Source of the DNA: Marinobacter sp.
GTDB lineage: Bacteria > Pseudomonadota > Gammaproteobacteria > Pseudomonadales > Oleiphilaceae
DNA: 55,652 nucleotides
Reading direction: 5' to 3'
Assembly (NCBI GenBank): GCA_029264995.1
Contig: JAJUKC010000007.1
Location: 1 to 55,652, forward strand
A program made the position numbers and the translations under genes. How positions within the stretch are numbered: position 1 is the first letter of the stretch; the number at the start of each line of letters is the position of its first letter. The notes beneath the pieces were generated by a model. It ran no database searches, was not told the DNA's origin, and saw only the letters and a list, made by a program, of their open reading frames with translations. This document shows, in pieces, positions 20,055-30,034 of the stretch.

Positions 20055-21362
20055 ATGTCTTACCGCCTTTTTGTCCGGCCGGTGCCTCCGTATGCGGACC
20101 CGGACCAGAGCCCCGATGCCCAGCTGTTCAGCTGGGTGCTTCAGGATGCCAGTGGCGATGCCCAGGCCAGAGGCACGGCTGACACACGGGAATATATTGA
20201 GCAAACCCTGGCACAGAATGCGTTGGAGAAAGTGCTGCTGATCGGGCTGATTCCCGGTGATGAGGCGGTTTTCTGTCTGGCAGATATACCGGCAAAACAG
20301 AACCGTTTTATCCAGCAGGCCCTGCCGTATGCAGTCGAGGAGCAGATTGCCCAGGACATTGACTCGGTTCATCTGGCGCTGGGCCCGCACACGCCTGAGG
20401 GGTACCGGGTTGCCGCTATTGACCGTGAGCATATGGCACGTTGGCGGGAACTGTTTTCGGGTTGGTATCACGCGCGCCTCGAGGCCATCTATCCCGATGC
20501 TTCGCTGTTGCCCGCGGCGGAATCCGGATGGGTGATCTGCCTGGATGCTGAATCGGCGCTTTTGCAAAGCCAGCGGGGTGAGTGGCTGCGTATGCAGGCG
20601 GATAACCTCCCGTTGCTTGCCGTCACACTTGCTGCTCCGTCGTCTGACGAAGTGGTCGCGGAAATTCCGGTCCAGCTCTATGGTACAGAGGCAGACCTGG
20701 ATGCGAGCCAGACGCTGGTGAGTGAACTTTCGGGAAGCACCGGCCACCTGCGTATTGAAAAGAAGCCGTTGGAGTTTTCGGTAACCGAGTTCCTGGCCTG
20801 GTCGTACCACCATCACCTGAGCCAGCCCATTAATCTGTGCCAGGGGGCGTTCGCGTTCAAGGCGGAGGGCAGCAGCCCCCTGAAACCCTGGAAGCCGCTT
20901 ATCGCCGTGGCATCACTCTGGTTCGTAATCCAGATGGGGCTGGAGATCGGTATGGGAATCTACCACCAGCAGCAGGCGGAGCAGCTGGAAAGCCAGGCAA
21001 TGGCGGTTTACCGGAGCGCGTTCCCTACCGACCGCCGAACCCACGCTGGAAACGTACGACGTGTTATCGAAGGCCAGCTACGGGTTGCTGGCTCTCAGGG
21101 CCCGGAAGTGGATTTTATCACCCTGATGAAATACACCGGCGACCAGTACGGCCGGTTGCAGAATCCCGGAGCTGTTACCTTTAACTCCGTTAACTATAGT
21201 CGGAGCCGGGGTGAACTCGTGGTGGATATCCGGGCTGACAGTTATGATCGGTTAAGCCGTCTGCGTAATGGATTGGCGAGTGAGGGGCTACAGGCCCAGA
21301 TCGGTTCGGTGGTCAACGAATCCAGCGGCGCCCGTGGCCGCCTGACGGTTTCAGGAGGATAA
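20055..21362 (+). CDS. gspL: Type II secretion protein GspL
   Basis: A 435-residue inner-membrane protein. The cytoplasmic part (~1-280) has the actin-like fold that binds GspE: QQALPYAVEEQIAQDIDSVHLAL and the EFLAWSYHHHLSQPINLCQGAF block. It is followed by one membrane segment (~290-308) and a periplasmic ferredoxin-like domain (~340-435) that pairs with GspM. It begins 2 bp after gspK. Confidence 0.92.
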   Translation: MSYRLFVRPVPPYADPDQSPDAQLFSWVLQDASGDAQARGTADTREYIEQTLAQNALEKVLLIGLIPGDEAVFCLADIPAKQNRFIQQALPYAVEEQIAQDIDSVHLALGPHTPEGYRVAAIDREHMARWRELFSGWYHARLEAIYPDASLLPAAESGWVICLDAESALLQSQRGEWLRMQADNLPLLAVTLAAPSSDEVVAEIPVQLYGTEADLDASQTLVSELSGSTGHLRIEKKPLEFSVTEFLAWSYHHHLSQPINLCQGAFAFKAEGSSPLKPWKPLIAVASLWFVIQMGLEIGMGIYHQQQAEQLESQAMAVYRSAFPTDRRTHAGNVRRVIEGQLRVAGSQGPEVDFITLMKYTGDQYGRLQNPGAVTFNSVNYSRSRGELVVDIRADSYDRLSRLRNGLASEGLQAQIGSVVNESSGARGRLTVSGG

Positions 21363-21366
21363 GCCC

Positions 21367-21900
21367 ATGTGGTCACGCATCAAGGATCAACCGGCCGTGG
21401 GCAAACTGATTGCCCGCTATGATCAGTTACCCACCCGCGACCGTCAGGCATTGACCGTTCTGGGCATTGCCCTGTTGCTGGCATTGATTTATCTGCTGAT
21501 CTGGCAGCCGATTACTCAGTTTCATGATCGGGCGGCCTCAAGCCGTGACAATGCCGCAGAGCTGCTGGCCTGGATGCAGGCCAATGAAACGACCATTCAG
21601 CGTCTGGGCACGGCCGGTGGCGCAGCCACAACCGCCGCAGGAGCTGATAAGCCGGAGGACGGACGGGCTCTGATGGCCCTGGTGACTCGTTCAGCCGGGG
21701 AAGCCGGGCTTTCCTTGCAACGGTTCGAACCCAGCGGAGAGGATGCCATCCGGGTCTGGCTTGAAAACGCCGCCTATGCGGATGTGGCAGCCTGGCTTGA
21801 GCGTTTGCACAGTAATCATGGCGTGGTGATTGACCAGGCCGCACTTGATCGGGGCAATGGACCCGGGCAGGTATCCGTGAGGCTTACGCTGGCAATCTGA
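21367..21900 (+). CDS. gspM: Type II secretion protein GspM
   Basis: A 177-residue bitopic protein: short cytoplasmic tail, membrane segment (LTVLGIALLLALIYLLIW, ~29-46), a helical linker and a periplasmic ferredoxin-like domain (~90-177) that dimerises with GspL. It is the last gsp gene here. No gspN, gspD or prepilin peptidase gene follows, so the secretin must be encoded elsewhere. Confidence 0.9.
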   Translation: MWSRIKDQPAVGKLIARYDQLPTRDRQALTVLGIALLLALIYLLIWQPITQFHDRAASSRDNAAELLAWMQANETTIQRLGTAGGAATTAAGADKPEDGRALMALVTRSAGEAGLSLQRFEPSGEDAIRVWLENAAYADVAAWLERLHSNHGVVIDQAALDRGNGPGQVSVRLTLAI

Positions 21901-21939
21901 CCGACAAGCGTGGACCCACACTAGTGAGGGAGCAACACA

Positions 21940-22611
21940 ATGGCAGACAACAACAATAATGCTGAAGCTGTTCTGGTACGCCTGGACGAGACCGCACGAA
22001 ACGAGGCCCAATCGGTGCTGTTTCATGCCTACCGGGAAGAACCTACATTCCAGTATCTGTTCGATCACCGGAAACCCGGTTACAGCCAGCGGGTGAGGGC
22101 GACCATCCGGGAACTGATCGACCTGTATCTGGAGCTTAATCAGGATGCCATCGGTGTGATGGTGGACGAAACCCTGGTCGCGGTTGCGTTTGTGGGTGAG
22201 CCGGAACTCAGGCTGAACCTGGCAGACCAGCTAGGCTGGCGGGTGCGTATGGTACTGACGGCGGGCTTCTCATCCACGCGCCGGTATCTTGAGTATCATC
22301 GCAGGATTCGCGACCTTTTGCCGCAGAGGCAGGCGCATCAGTTGCCGTTGATGGGGGTCAACCCAAAATACCAGCACAAGGGGTATGGTCGGATGTTGCT
22401 GCAGGCGGTCGAGCGCCTGTGTGAGGAAAATCCCCGGGGCAGCGGGCTGGTACTCGATACCGGGAACAGCCGTTACCTGCCGTTTTATGAGTCCGAGGGA
22501 TTCCGCAGCCTGGGCAAGATCCGGCTTGGTGATTTTGAAGATCACGTGTTGTTCCGGGAAGTTCTTGCGGCCGATGATCATTCGAGCGAGCCGCTGCAAC
22601 AGCAATCTTGA
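21940..22611 (+). CDS. GNAT-family N-acetyltransferase
   Basis: A 223-residue GNAT enzyme. The acetyl-CoA pyrophosphate loop is LMGVNPKYQHKGYGRMLLQA (~136-155; Q/RxxGxG/A form), followed by LVLDTGNSRYLPFYESEGF (~170-188), the motif B region. The N-terminal half is variable and sets an unknown substrate. A GGGAG ribosome-binding site precedes ATG 21940. It is 39 bp after gspM and 17 bp before gor, possibly in the same transcript. Confidence 0.8.
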   Translation: MADNNNNAEAVLVRLDETARNEAQSVLFHAYREEPTFQYLFDHRKPGYSQRVRATIRELIDLYLELNQDAIGVMVDETLVAVAFVGEPELRLNLADQLGWRVRMVLTAGFSSTRRYLEYHRRIRDLLPQRQAHQLPLMGVNPKYQHKGYGRMLLQAVERLCEENPRGSGLVLDTGNSRYLPFYESEGFRSLGKIRLGDFEDHVLFREVLAADDHSSEPLQQQS

Positions 22612-22628
22612 GGTAAGCAGGAGAAACA

Positions 22629-23990
22629 GTGTCTGAGAGCCATGATTTTGATCTGATCGTTATCGGGGCCGGGTCCGGCGGTGTTCGGCTTGCCCGCATG
22701 TCGGCCCAGCGCGGTGCCCGGGTGGCAGTGGTGGAATCCCGTTATCTGGGGGGCACCTGTGTTAACGTGGGATGTGTTCCGAAAAAACTCTTTGTCTACG
22801 GAGCGCACGTCAGGGAAGAGCTCGAAGATGCACATGGATACGGCTGGTCCGTGCCAACAGACGATGTGTCGTTTGACTGGCCAACACTAGTGGCCAACAA
22901 GAATGCCGAGATTGAACGTCTGAATGGCATCTATGGCCGATTGCTCGAGAACGCCGGTGTTACCATCATTGAGGGTACGGCCAGTATCCGCGACCCGCAT
23001 ACCGTGATGGTTGGCGAGAAAGCCTATTCGGCCGCGCACATCACGGTCGCCACCGGCAGCTGGCCGGTGGTTCCGGATATTCCCGGCAAGGAGCTTCTGC
23101 TCACCTCCAATGAGATGTTTTACCTGCCACAGTTACCGCGCCACGCCGTGGTCTGGGGGGGTGGCTACATTGCCGTCGAATTTGCCGGCATTCTCGCAGG
23201 CCTCGGTGTGGAGACTACACTGCTGTATCGCGGCGAACTGTTCCTGCGGGGGTTTGACGAGGATATCCGCACGTTCACTGAACAGGAGATGCGCAAGAAA
23301 GGCGTGGATCTCAGGTTCAATGTCACCATTGAATCCGTCGAACAGCTCAATGCTCACTACCAGGTCAATCTGAGTGACGGCAGCAGCCTGGAGACCGGGC
23401 TGGTTATGGCGGCGACCGGTCGCCGAGCTCTGGTGGACGGATTGGGGCTGACGGATCTGGGGGTGGAGCTCAATGCCTCCGGCCATATTGAGGTGAACGA
23501 TCATTTCCAGACGGCGATACCGTCCATCTCAGCCCTCGGTGATGTCATAGGAACGCCGCAGCTCACACCGGTTGCGCTCGCCCAGGCCATGGTGTTGTCC
23601 CGGCGCCTGTTTGGCGATGGCCAGGGTGACATGGACTACAGCGCCATACCCACCGCCGTGTTCTGTCAGCCAAACATCGGTACGGTTGGGTTAACCGAGA
23701 AAGAAGCACGGGAAGCAGGACATTCGCTTCGGATTTACCGTTCGGAGTTCCGCCCCATGAAGTACACCCTGAGCGGCCGCGATGAGCGCTGCCTGATGAA
23801 ACTGATTGTGGACGATGGCTCAGACAAGGTATTGGGTGCCCATATGGTTGGGCCCGATGCGGGTGAAATCATCCAGGGATTGGCGGTGGCCATCAAGGCC
23901 GGAGCCACCAAGGCCCAGTTTGATGCCACGATGGGTATCCATCCCACCTCCGCCGAAGAATTCGTCACCATGCGAGAGCCCGTGGCCTGA
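22629..23990 (+). CDS. gor: Glutathione-disulfide reductase
   Basis: A 453-residue FAD/NADPH disulfide reductase that keeps glutathione reduced in the cytoplasm. FAD motif [16 protein letters not shown] (~11-26), redox-active disulfide [13 protein letters not shown] (~41-53), NADPH-binding [26 protein letters not shown] (~176-201; the Arg favours NADPH) and the C-terminal [11 protein letters not shown] with the catalytic His. The length and the NVGC spacing fit Gor rather than lipoamide dehydrogenase. The start is GTG 22629 with AGGAG 7 bp upstream. Confidence 0.92.
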   Translation: MSESHDFDLIVIGAGSGGVRLARMSAQRGARVAVVESRYLGGTCVNVGCVPKKLFVYGAHVREELEDAHGYGWSVPTDDVSFDWPTLVANKNAEIERLNGIYGRLLENAGVTIIEGTASIRDPHTVMVGEKAYSAAHITVATGSWPVVPDIPGKELLLTSNEMFYLPQLPRHAVVWGGGYIAVEFAGILAGLGVETTLLYRGELFLRGFDEDIRTFTEQEMRKKGVDLRFNVTIESVEQLNAHYQVNLSDGSSLETGLVMAATGRRALVDGLGLTDLGVELNASGHIEVNDHFQTAIPSISALGDVIGTPQLTPVALAQAMVLSRRLFGDGQGDMDYSAIPTAVFCQPNIGTVGLTEKEAREAGHSLRIYRSEFRPMKYTLSGRDERCLMKLIVDDGSDKVLGAHMVGPDAGEIIQGLAVAIKAGATKAQFDATMGIHPTSAEEFVTMREPVA

Positions 23991-24000
23991 TAGGCCGGAT

Positions 24001-24036
24001 AGCGCCGGAGGGGGCGAGTCAGCCAGCTCCGGTGCT
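24001..24036. terminator. Hairpin between convergent gor and the histidine kinase
   Basis: AGCGCCGGAG at 24001 pairs with CTCCGGTGCT at 24027-24036 (one G-T pair) around a 16-nt loop. It sits in the 51-bp gap between two convergent stop codons. There is no clear T-tract, so it may be a 3'-end stabilising hairpin or a factor-dependent terminator serving both strands. Confidence 0.5.
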
Positions 24037-24041
24037 TGGGG

Positions 24042-25976
24042 TTACACGCGAATCCAGCGAGAGAGTACGTCCCGGAGCGTATCCCTGCGCACGGGTTTTG
24101 TCAGATAGTCGTTCATCCCGGCCTCTTTGCAGGCTTTCTCGGTTTCTTCCGATACGTCCGCGGTCAGCGCGATAATGGGTATACCGCTCTGACCATTTCC
24201 CTGTTCCCAGTCCCGGATCATTCGGGTGGCGTCATAGCCATCCATGACTGGCATCTGGCAGTCCATCAGAATGACATCGTAACCTTCGTGGTCATTTTTA
24301 ATCCGGCTAACCGCATCGGTGCCGTTACTAACACACTCGGTCTGGAACCCGAACTTGCGCAACAGGGCTTCCGTTACTTTCTGGTTGACCAGATTATCCT
24401 CGACCACCAGTGCCCGCGCCGTGCCGGCAACCTGTTCCCGTGGCTCATCGGTTGGGGGATTCTGATAGGCCATTTCGAACGGCAATTCAAACCGGAACGA
24501 GGAACCCTGGCCGATGTCGGACTCCACTTGTACGTGCCCGCCCATCAGTTCGACCAGGCGCTGAACCAGCGACAGCCCGAGTCCGGTGCCACCGTGAGCC
24601 CGGTTGTCGCCGGCATCCAGCTGCTCAAAGCTGTTAAAGACACTTTGCAGGCGCTCCGCCGGAATGCCGGAGCCGGAATCCTTGACCGAACATTGAACGA
24701 GCACGCAATGATTCTCCAGCTCAAGCCAGTTCACCCGGATGCCGATAAAACCCTCGCTGGTGAATTTCAGTGAGTTGTCGATTAGCCCTGCCAGGATCTG
24801 TCTCACTCGCGGTGCATCGCCAATCACGGCAGGGTATCTTGGCCATTCACCGAGGAACTGGAGATCCAGACTCAGGCCCTGCTTTTCTGCGGCGTGACGG
24901 TACGAGGCAACGCAATTGGTAAACAGGCTCTGAAGATCAAAGGCCTGCTGGTCCAGTACCAGGTTGCCATTGTCCATTCTGGCGTAATCCAGGATATCGG
25001 AGATCACGGTCAACAGGTCTTCGGTGGATTGTCGGGCCGTGGTGAGGTAGTCGCTCTGGCGCTTGGTCAGCGGCTCTTCATGAATCAGGTCCACCATACC
25101 GAGCACGCCATTCAGGGGCGTGCGAAGTTCATGGCTCATGGTAGCCAGGAACTCGGACTTGGCCTGGCTTGCGTGTTCTGCTTTTTCCCGGGCACTCTCA
25201 GAGATCGCCAGGGTCTGGTCCCGGGCCGACCGTAGCTGTTCAAGGTGCACTGCGAGCTCGTTCAACTGTTGTTGTATCTCTGCAATTTCCCGCGCACTGC
25301 CCTTGCTGGAAACCGGTTGCGTGGTGTAATCACCCACAATCAGCTTGTCAACGCGACTGGATAGCTGTCGCATGGGTTGAAGAATGTTGTTGAGGAAATG
25401 GTTTGCCAGCAGCAGGCTGAACAACAGCAGGGCAAAGCCAACGGTAAGGGAACTCCACAGAATATCCTGTTTGCGGCTTTCCAGAACGTCGGGGTTCACC
25501 CCGACCTCCACCATACCAACCCGAAGCGATCCGGAATTGAAGCTCCAGCTTCCGGTAAACCAGTCACCGGCGCCACCAGTACCGATCTCAAGCGGCTCCT
25601 GCAGGATCTCGGCCTCATAGATGTCGAAGGCCCCGGATATCGTGTCTGAAGATTCAATACCGCGACTGACAAACCCCAGTTCCTCACCAACCACATCAGT
25701 TACGCGAATCCAGTCTGCTTTGCTGCGCCTCAGGGACTGTCCGAGCACCTGCTCGAGAGCGGTCGAGTTACCCGAAACCACGGCATACTCCAGCGCCGGA
25801 GCGAGGCTGTCTGCGAGCATTTGGCTGCTTTGGGCCAGGTCGCGGCGGGCATCATCAAGTCGGGCGGAGGTAAAGAAGGCCATCAGCGCCACGAAAATCA
25901 CAACCGCGGGCAGGGCGCCGAGTAACAACAGGCGACGCGACAAGGACATACCGGGAGTGCTGACTGTCGCGCTCAT
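24042..25976 (-). CDS. Hybrid sensor histidine kinase (BarA-like layout)
   Basis: A 644-residue membrane kinase. TM1 ~15-36, a periplasmic or extracytoplasmic domain ~37-170, TM2 ~171-192, HAMP ~193-245, and a HisKA domain with phospho-acceptor H282 in [10 protein letters not shown]. The ATPase has N box [17 protein letters not shown] and [11 protein letters not shown] receiver domain (~521-644) has acidic EDN, D572 in [11 protein letters not shown] and the LTKPV Lys. There is no HPt domain, so the phosphate must pass to a separate HPt protein. Its start overlaps the stop of the binding-protein gene by 4 bp (ATGA), so both are probably one sensing unit. Confidence 0.9.
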   Translation of the reverse strand: MSATVSTPGMSLSRRLLLLGALPAVVIFVALMAFFTSARLDDARRDLAQSSQMLADSLAPALEYAVVSGNSTALEQVLGQSLRRSKADWIRVTDVVGEELGFVSRGIESSDTISGAFDIYEAEILQEPLEIGTGGAGDWFTGSWSFNSGSLRVGMVEVGVNPDVLESRKQDILWSSLTVGFALLLFSLLLANHFLNNILQPMRQLSSRVDKLIVGDYTTQPVSSKGSAREIAEIQQQLNELAVHLEQLRSARDQTLAISESAREKAEHASQAKSEFLATMSHELRTPLNGVLGMVDLIHEEPLTKRQSDYLTTARQSTEDLLTVISDILDYARMDNGNLVLDQQAFDLQSLFTNCVASYRHAAEKQGLSLDLQFLGEWPRYPAVIGDAPRVRQILAGLIDNSLKFTSEGFIGIRVNWLELENHCVLVQCSVKDSGSGIPAERLQSVFNSFEQLDAGDNRAHGGTGLGLSLVQRLVELMGGHVQVESDIGQGSSFRFELPFEMAYQNPPTDEPREQVAGTARALVVEDNLVNQKVTEALLRKFGFQTECVSNGTDAVSRIKNDHEGYDVILMDCQMPVMDGYDATRMIRDWEQGNGQSGIPIIALTADVSEETEKACKEAGMNDYLTKPVRRDTLRDVLSRWIRV

Positions 25977-26974
25977 TGGTCCGCCTCCTGGCTATTCTCG
26001 TTAATCATGTTCTGTACCGCCTGGGCAATCCACTCCCGTTTGGGCAGTGGGATATTCAGGGACCGCGCAACCTGCTGGTTCACTTCCACCCGATATTCCT
26101 CAGGATAGGTTGGCGCCGGGAAGGAGCCGGAGTCGAAATATGCCATCAGGTGGCCGGCTGCAAGCTCAGCCATTTCAGTGAATGGCGCATAGCTGGAGGC
26201 GAGGGCGCCGGCCTTGACGTAGGCCTGGCTGGGGCCGATCAGGATCTTGTTCCTGCGATAGGCGGTCAGCAGAATGTGTTTGATATTTCGAGGGTTGTAA
26301 ATGGCATCATCCGGCCCTGCAAGCAGAAAATCGCCGAAGCTGAGGGCTCGAATCAGGCTCGGAATGAGCTGATCTTCGGTATCGGCAATAAACACCTTGG
26401 CTTCCAGACCATAGGGCGCCAGTTGATCAATCAGGGGTTCATAGAACTCCACGCTTTCGGTCGTGGCAAGTAAGGCCACACGGGTTGCCTGTGGAAGGAT
26501 GACCTTGCCAATGAGCGCCTGTCGTAACAAAGGTGCGTCGTAATACACGGCAGATACCTGGCCGGCAGAACGCGTGGCATAACCCTCGATGAAATCCCTC
26601 TCAACCAGCAAGGCCAGTACTGGCAAATCCCTGTTGGCCTGACGCACCCGTGAAAATGCGGCAGGGCCGATCGCGATAACCGGTTCATCTTTCAGGATGG
26701 CGATCTGACTTTCAATCAATGGCTCCAGTGCTACCTGGTCGCCCAGCTGTTCTGTCAAAAGGCTGGTAACATGATCATCCAGCGCAGCATTTCCGGAACC
26801 CGCAATATAGGCGAACTTTGTGTCCGTTTCCTGGGCCAGAGAGAAAGCCGGATTAACGAGCAACAAAGCCACAGAATAGACCAGCGTAAAGGTCAATCTG
26901 GCAAAAATGGATGCACGGCCTGTTGCACCGCTACGGTTAGAGTTGAGCATCGTCAGACAGCTGGTCCATTCCAT
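25973..26974 (-). CDS. Periplasmic ABC-type substrate-binding protein, sensor-associated
   Basis: A 333-residue exported protein: signal peptide (IFARLTFTLVYSVALLLVNPAFSLAQ, cleavage ~48) and an ABC-substrate-binding-like fold (GPAAFSRVRQANRDLPVLALLV; YYDAPLLRQALIGKVILPQATRVALLA; GPDDAIYNPRNIKHILLTAYRRNKILIGPS; GALASSYAPFTEMAELAAG), the pattern of PF04392-type proteins. No permease or ATPase is nearby. It is coupled by a 4-bp overlap to the hybrid kinase, so I infer that it presents a ligand to the kinase periplasmic domain. An internal ATG at 26950 is an alternative start. Confidence 0.75.
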   Translation of the reverse strand: MEWTSCLTMLNSNRSGATGRASIFARLTFTLVYSVALLLVNPAFSLAQETDTKFAYIAGSGNAALDDHVTSLLTEQLGDQVALEPLIESQIAILKDEPVIAIGPAAFSRVRQANRDLPVLALLVERDFIEGYATRSAGQVSAVYYDAPLLRQALIGKVILPQATRVALLATTESVEFYEPLIDQLAPYGLEAKVFIADTEDQLIPSLIRALSFGDFLLAGPDDAIYNPRNIKHILLTAYRRNKILIGPSQAYVKAGALASSYAPFTEMAELAAGHLMAYFDSGSFPAPTYPEEYRVEVNQQVARSLNIPLPKREWIAQAVQNMINENSQEADQ

Positions 26975-27004
26975 TGACTGTTTAGTTTCCCGCCCTGCAC
27001 ACCG

Positions 27005-29218
27005 TCAAAAGCGAATACCGGCTTCGACAAAAAACTGGTTGTGATCTTTGATGTTGTTGTCTGAGCTTAGCTCAGGTTCCCGGTTCAGGTAATGTTGCAT
27101 GGATAGCGCGATTTCAGCCGTATAACGGGGCTGGAATATCTGTTTCACCAACCGGGTATCAAAGCGCTCAAACCGGGTGTTGAATTCGTCGGCCCAGTAA
27201 AATGCACCAGACCACTTAAAGCCTGCGGGAAGATCCTGAATAACCGCCAGGCTGCCCGAGTGCCGGACAGACATCCGCTCCAGCAGTTCGGTCATGTAGC
27301 GCTGCTCGTTTTCGTTTACCGTGCCGTCAGATTCCAGAATCGGCGCGCCGGTATACCAGGTCTCCTGATCAAGATAGCCGTAGCTTGCTCGAAGCAGGGT
27401 GCCGGGGAAATCGAGGCTGGCCTCTATCTCAAAACCCTTCTGGTCAACGGCCACGTTGTTCTCCAGCGTCCATTCCTTGAGCTGGATAACGCCACTGATC
27501 ATGTCTCTGAGCTCATCGCGAAAGCCTCTGACTTCCAGCGAGAACAGCGCTTGATCCAGAGGAAACTGCCCGAAGTAGCTGATTTCGTGCGAGGTAATGG
27601 TCTCCTCCTCAAGATCGTTACCCAGTGTGAGGATACCTGTTTCCTGGGCGGCGTCCTCAATGGTGACGCGGCGACCTTCAAGGTCAGAATAGATTGCCGG
27701 TCTGACATTACGTAGGGTGTATCCCCAGTCAGGGCTTTGTTCAAATCCATCAGGCGTTCTGACAGCCTGGGAGAACACAAACCTCAGGGCATGGTTATTG
27801 TTTACCACGAAGTTTGCGGCTGCCCGGGGAGAGAAATAGCTGTCGCCTGTGGTGCTGGTTCGTTCCCAGTTTCCTCCGGCATTAAAAGTAACCCACTGCC
27901 AGGGGCTGTATTCCACATTGCCGAACAGGCGGGACTGGTAATTGTTTCCTCGCCCGTTGAAGTAGGTTTCTGAGCGGAAGATATCCTTGCGGAAACCCGC
28001 GCCGGAAACCAGTTTCAGGCTGTCGCTGACAATAAACGTATCCTGGGCTTCCAGTTCGATCCGGGTGTCTTCGGAATCTGCATCTACTTCGGCAAAAGCG
28101 CCTGGACCGCCCTGGGATATGAAACAGCGCCGTTCTCGCCCGTCGGCCGTGTAAGTGTACTCGTACAGTGGGGTATTGGTGCGCAGGCACTCGACTGTGC
28201 TGTCCGGAAAGCTGATGGCATATTCCTGTTGCCGGTTAAAGTTCTCAACACTGGCTTGCAGGTGGACGAAGTGCTGGCTGGAAAAGCTGTGGTTGAGCTT
28301 GCTTTGCAGGTAGTAGTCCCGTACGTCGATGTCCGGATGTTCCAGGGGGTTCAGTTCGCCGCTCTTGTCCTTGTCCTGGTATTTGGTGCCATCGACCACA
28401 CCGGCGTGGAGCTCCAGATTGGTCTGTGGTGAAAATGTCAGACGCGAATCGTAGATAAATGAATTGATATCGTGGCCATCATTAAATGGAAAGCGTTCAT
28501 CGTCGTCGACCTGATAATCAAATCCGTCGAACTTGCGTTTCTCGAAACTCAGGCGCCAGTCGTAACTCGAATCCGCATTGCCGGTGGAAGCAAACGTGCG
28601 AAGGTAGCCCCGGGACCCACTGGTCACTGTGGTCTCAAGGTTGGCGCTGTCCGCAGGGTCCCGGGTAATGATATTGATGGTGCCAAGAAAGGCGTTGATG
28701 CCATAGGCCGCTGAGTTTGGCCCGCGGGCCACCTCTATGCGCTCAATCAACTCCAGAGGCACGGGCATGATTTCCCAGTCCATGTCGGACAGGGTTGCCC
28801 GGTGGGCCGTCCGGCCGTCCACCAGAACCTGCATTCTGCGCTGTTCGTAGTGGACTGTGCCGTGGTAGGTAGTCACCGGCTGATGACTGCCGACAAAATT
28901 CACCACCATGCCGGGCACCAGACGGAATACTTCGTAAAGGTTCCGTATGCCCAGATCCCGAATAAGATCGCCGTCAATCACCGTGGTGCTGCCGGGTACA
29001 CGGGTTTTAGGCTGACGTAGCCGGGTGGTGGTCAATACCTCGGGAATGGTGCCATTGAGCCCGGGTATGTCATCATCAAAACCGAATTCCAGGGTCTGGG
29101 CGGTGCCGGGTATTGCCACCCCAATCAGGGCCGCAGAGAGGGAAACCGACAACCACAAGCGTCCGTGCAAGCGATGAAGAGAGCGTTGCTTTGCAAACAG
29201 GTAATTCGTAATGGCCAT
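27005..29218 (-). CDS. TonB-dependent outer-membrane receptor
   Basis: A 737-residue receptor. I start at ATG 29218, because the frame upstream (to 29557) runs antisense to the J-like gene and the signal peptide (LWLSVSLSAALIGVAIPGTAQ) begins there. A plug domain follows (~50-170; VPGSTTVIDGDLIRDLGIRNLYEVFRLVPG, QVLVDGRTAH, IERIEVARGPNSAAYGINAFLGTINIIT). The ~550-residue beta-barrel ends in FVEAGIRF with terminal Phe. The ligand is not evident. It lies upstream of the binding protein and kinase on the same strand, the first gene of a three-gene module. Confidence 0.88.
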   Translation of the reverse strand: MAITNYLFAKQRSLHRLHGRLWLSVSLSAALIGVAIPGTAQTLEFGFDDDIPGLNGTIPEVLTTTRLRQPKTRVPGSTTVIDGDLIRDLGIRNLYEVFRLVPGMVVNFVGSHQPVTTYHGTVHYEQRRMQVLVDGRTAHRATLSDMDWEIMPVPLELIERIEVARGPNSAAYGINAFLGTINIITRDPADSANLETTVTSGSRGYLRTFASTGNADSSYDWRLSFEKRKFDGFDYQVDDDERFPFNDGHDINSFIYDSRLTFSPQTNLELHAGVVDGTKYQDKDKSGELNPLEHPDIDVRDYYLQSKLNHSFSSQHFVHLQASVENFNRQQEYAISFPDSTVECLRTNTPLYEYTYTADGRERRCFISQGGPGAFAEVDADSEDTRIELEAQDTFIVSDSLKLVSGAGFRKDIFRSETYFNGRGNNYQSRLFGNVEYSPWQWVTFNAGGNWERTSTTGDSYFSPRAAANFVVNNNHALRFVFSQAVRTPDGFEQSPDWGYTLRNVRPAIYSDLEGRRVTIEDAAQETGILTLGNDLEEETITSHEISYFGQFPLDQALFSLEVRGFRDELRDMISGVIQLKEWTLENNVAVDQKGFEIEASLDFPGTLLRASYGYLDQETWYTGAPILESDGTVNENEQRYMTELLERMSVRHSGSLAVIQDLPAGFKWSGAFYWADEFNTRFERFDTRLVKQIFQPRYTAEIALSMQHYLNREPELSSDNNIKDHNQFFVEAGIRF

Positions 29219-29341
29219 GTGTGTCGTTCTATAATTTGCCGAGATGAAAATATTGTTATGGTTCTCAACTAATCCTAAGTGAGAGAGCCCGATTTGTCTC
29301 CATAAAGAATACAGATTTTCCATCATCGGAGTTGCTGTTGT

Positions 29342-30034
29342 ATGAACTGTTGGGATCTTCTCGGAATCGAGCCGACCGGCGATCAGGATCAGATACGCCA
29401 GGCCTACGAGCGTCAGTTGAAGTTTGCCTCCGGCGACGAGGCCCGGGCACTGGAGCAGGCCTACCGTGAAGCCACCGGCGGTGTTGCCCCCCGTTCCGCC
29501 GCCGATGTGCCGGAACGCGGCCGATCTCCAAACCCGACAGACAATGACTCTGAACAATCCAGCTACGATGAGTCAGGCTCCCGGGCTCTGACGGCCGAAG
29601 AGGCCCAGGTCACCCGGGAAGTCGTTATCCAGATCAAGGCGTTGATGAACGATAATTACCGCCAGCAGGACGTTGCTATCTGGAAAGCAATCCTGTGTGA
29701 ACCCCCGGCAGATCGGATGCCTGTTCGCCGGGAGATCGGTCGCCAGCTGGAGCCCCAGGTTCGCCCGCTGGCAGAAAATGGCGCGCTTCCTGCGCCGGTC
29801 GCGCGCTTTCTGGGGGACTGGTTCGAGTGGTTCAGCCTGAAAGATGTTGTTGAGGAACCGGATCCACGCACTTACCCGGAATCGGATATGGTCTCCGGCC
29901 GCGGCATGGGGCAGGGCGAAAGCGATTCCGCCGACCAGCCTCCACAAATGGTGAATTTCTGGCCGGCGGTTATTGGCTGGATTGTTGGTTTAGCGATTCT
30001 GGCGACTATTTTCGGAGGCATGGGCGGTGGCTGA
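29342..30034 (+). CDS. J-domain-like protein with C-terminal membrane anchor
   Basis: A 230-residue protein. The N-terminus (CWDLLGIEPTGDQDQIRQAYERQL, ~3-26) reads like helices I-II of a J-domain, but the HPD tripeptide that stimulates DnaK ATPase is missing: the position reads KFASGDE. A disordered acidic stretch (~50-80), a helical domain and a single C-terminal membrane segment (WPAVIGWIVGLAILATIFGG, ~207-226) follow, so it looks tail-anchored. Function unknown; regulation of a DnaK-type partner without stimulation is possible. Its 3' end overlaps the convergent transporter gene by 45 bp. Confidence 0.6.
   Translation: MNCWDLLGIEPTGDQDQIRQAYERQLKFASGDEARALEQAYREATGGVAPRSAADVPERGRSPNPTDNDSEQSSYDESGSRALTAEEAQVTREVVIQIKALMNDNYRQQDVAIWKAILCEPPADRMPVRREIGRQLEPQVRPLAENGALPAPVARFLGDWFEWFSLKDVVEEPDPRTYPESDMVSGRGMGQGESDSADQPPQMVNFWPAVIGWIVGLAILATIFGGMGGG

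Noticed and set aside
24036..24773. 245-codon plus-strand frame opposite the histidine kinase
   Set aside because: It lies over the receiver and ATPase motifs of the kinase and has no features of its own.
29219..29557. N-terminal extension of the TonB receptor frame
   Set aside because: It runs antisense through the J-like gene, and a proper signal peptide begins at 29218.
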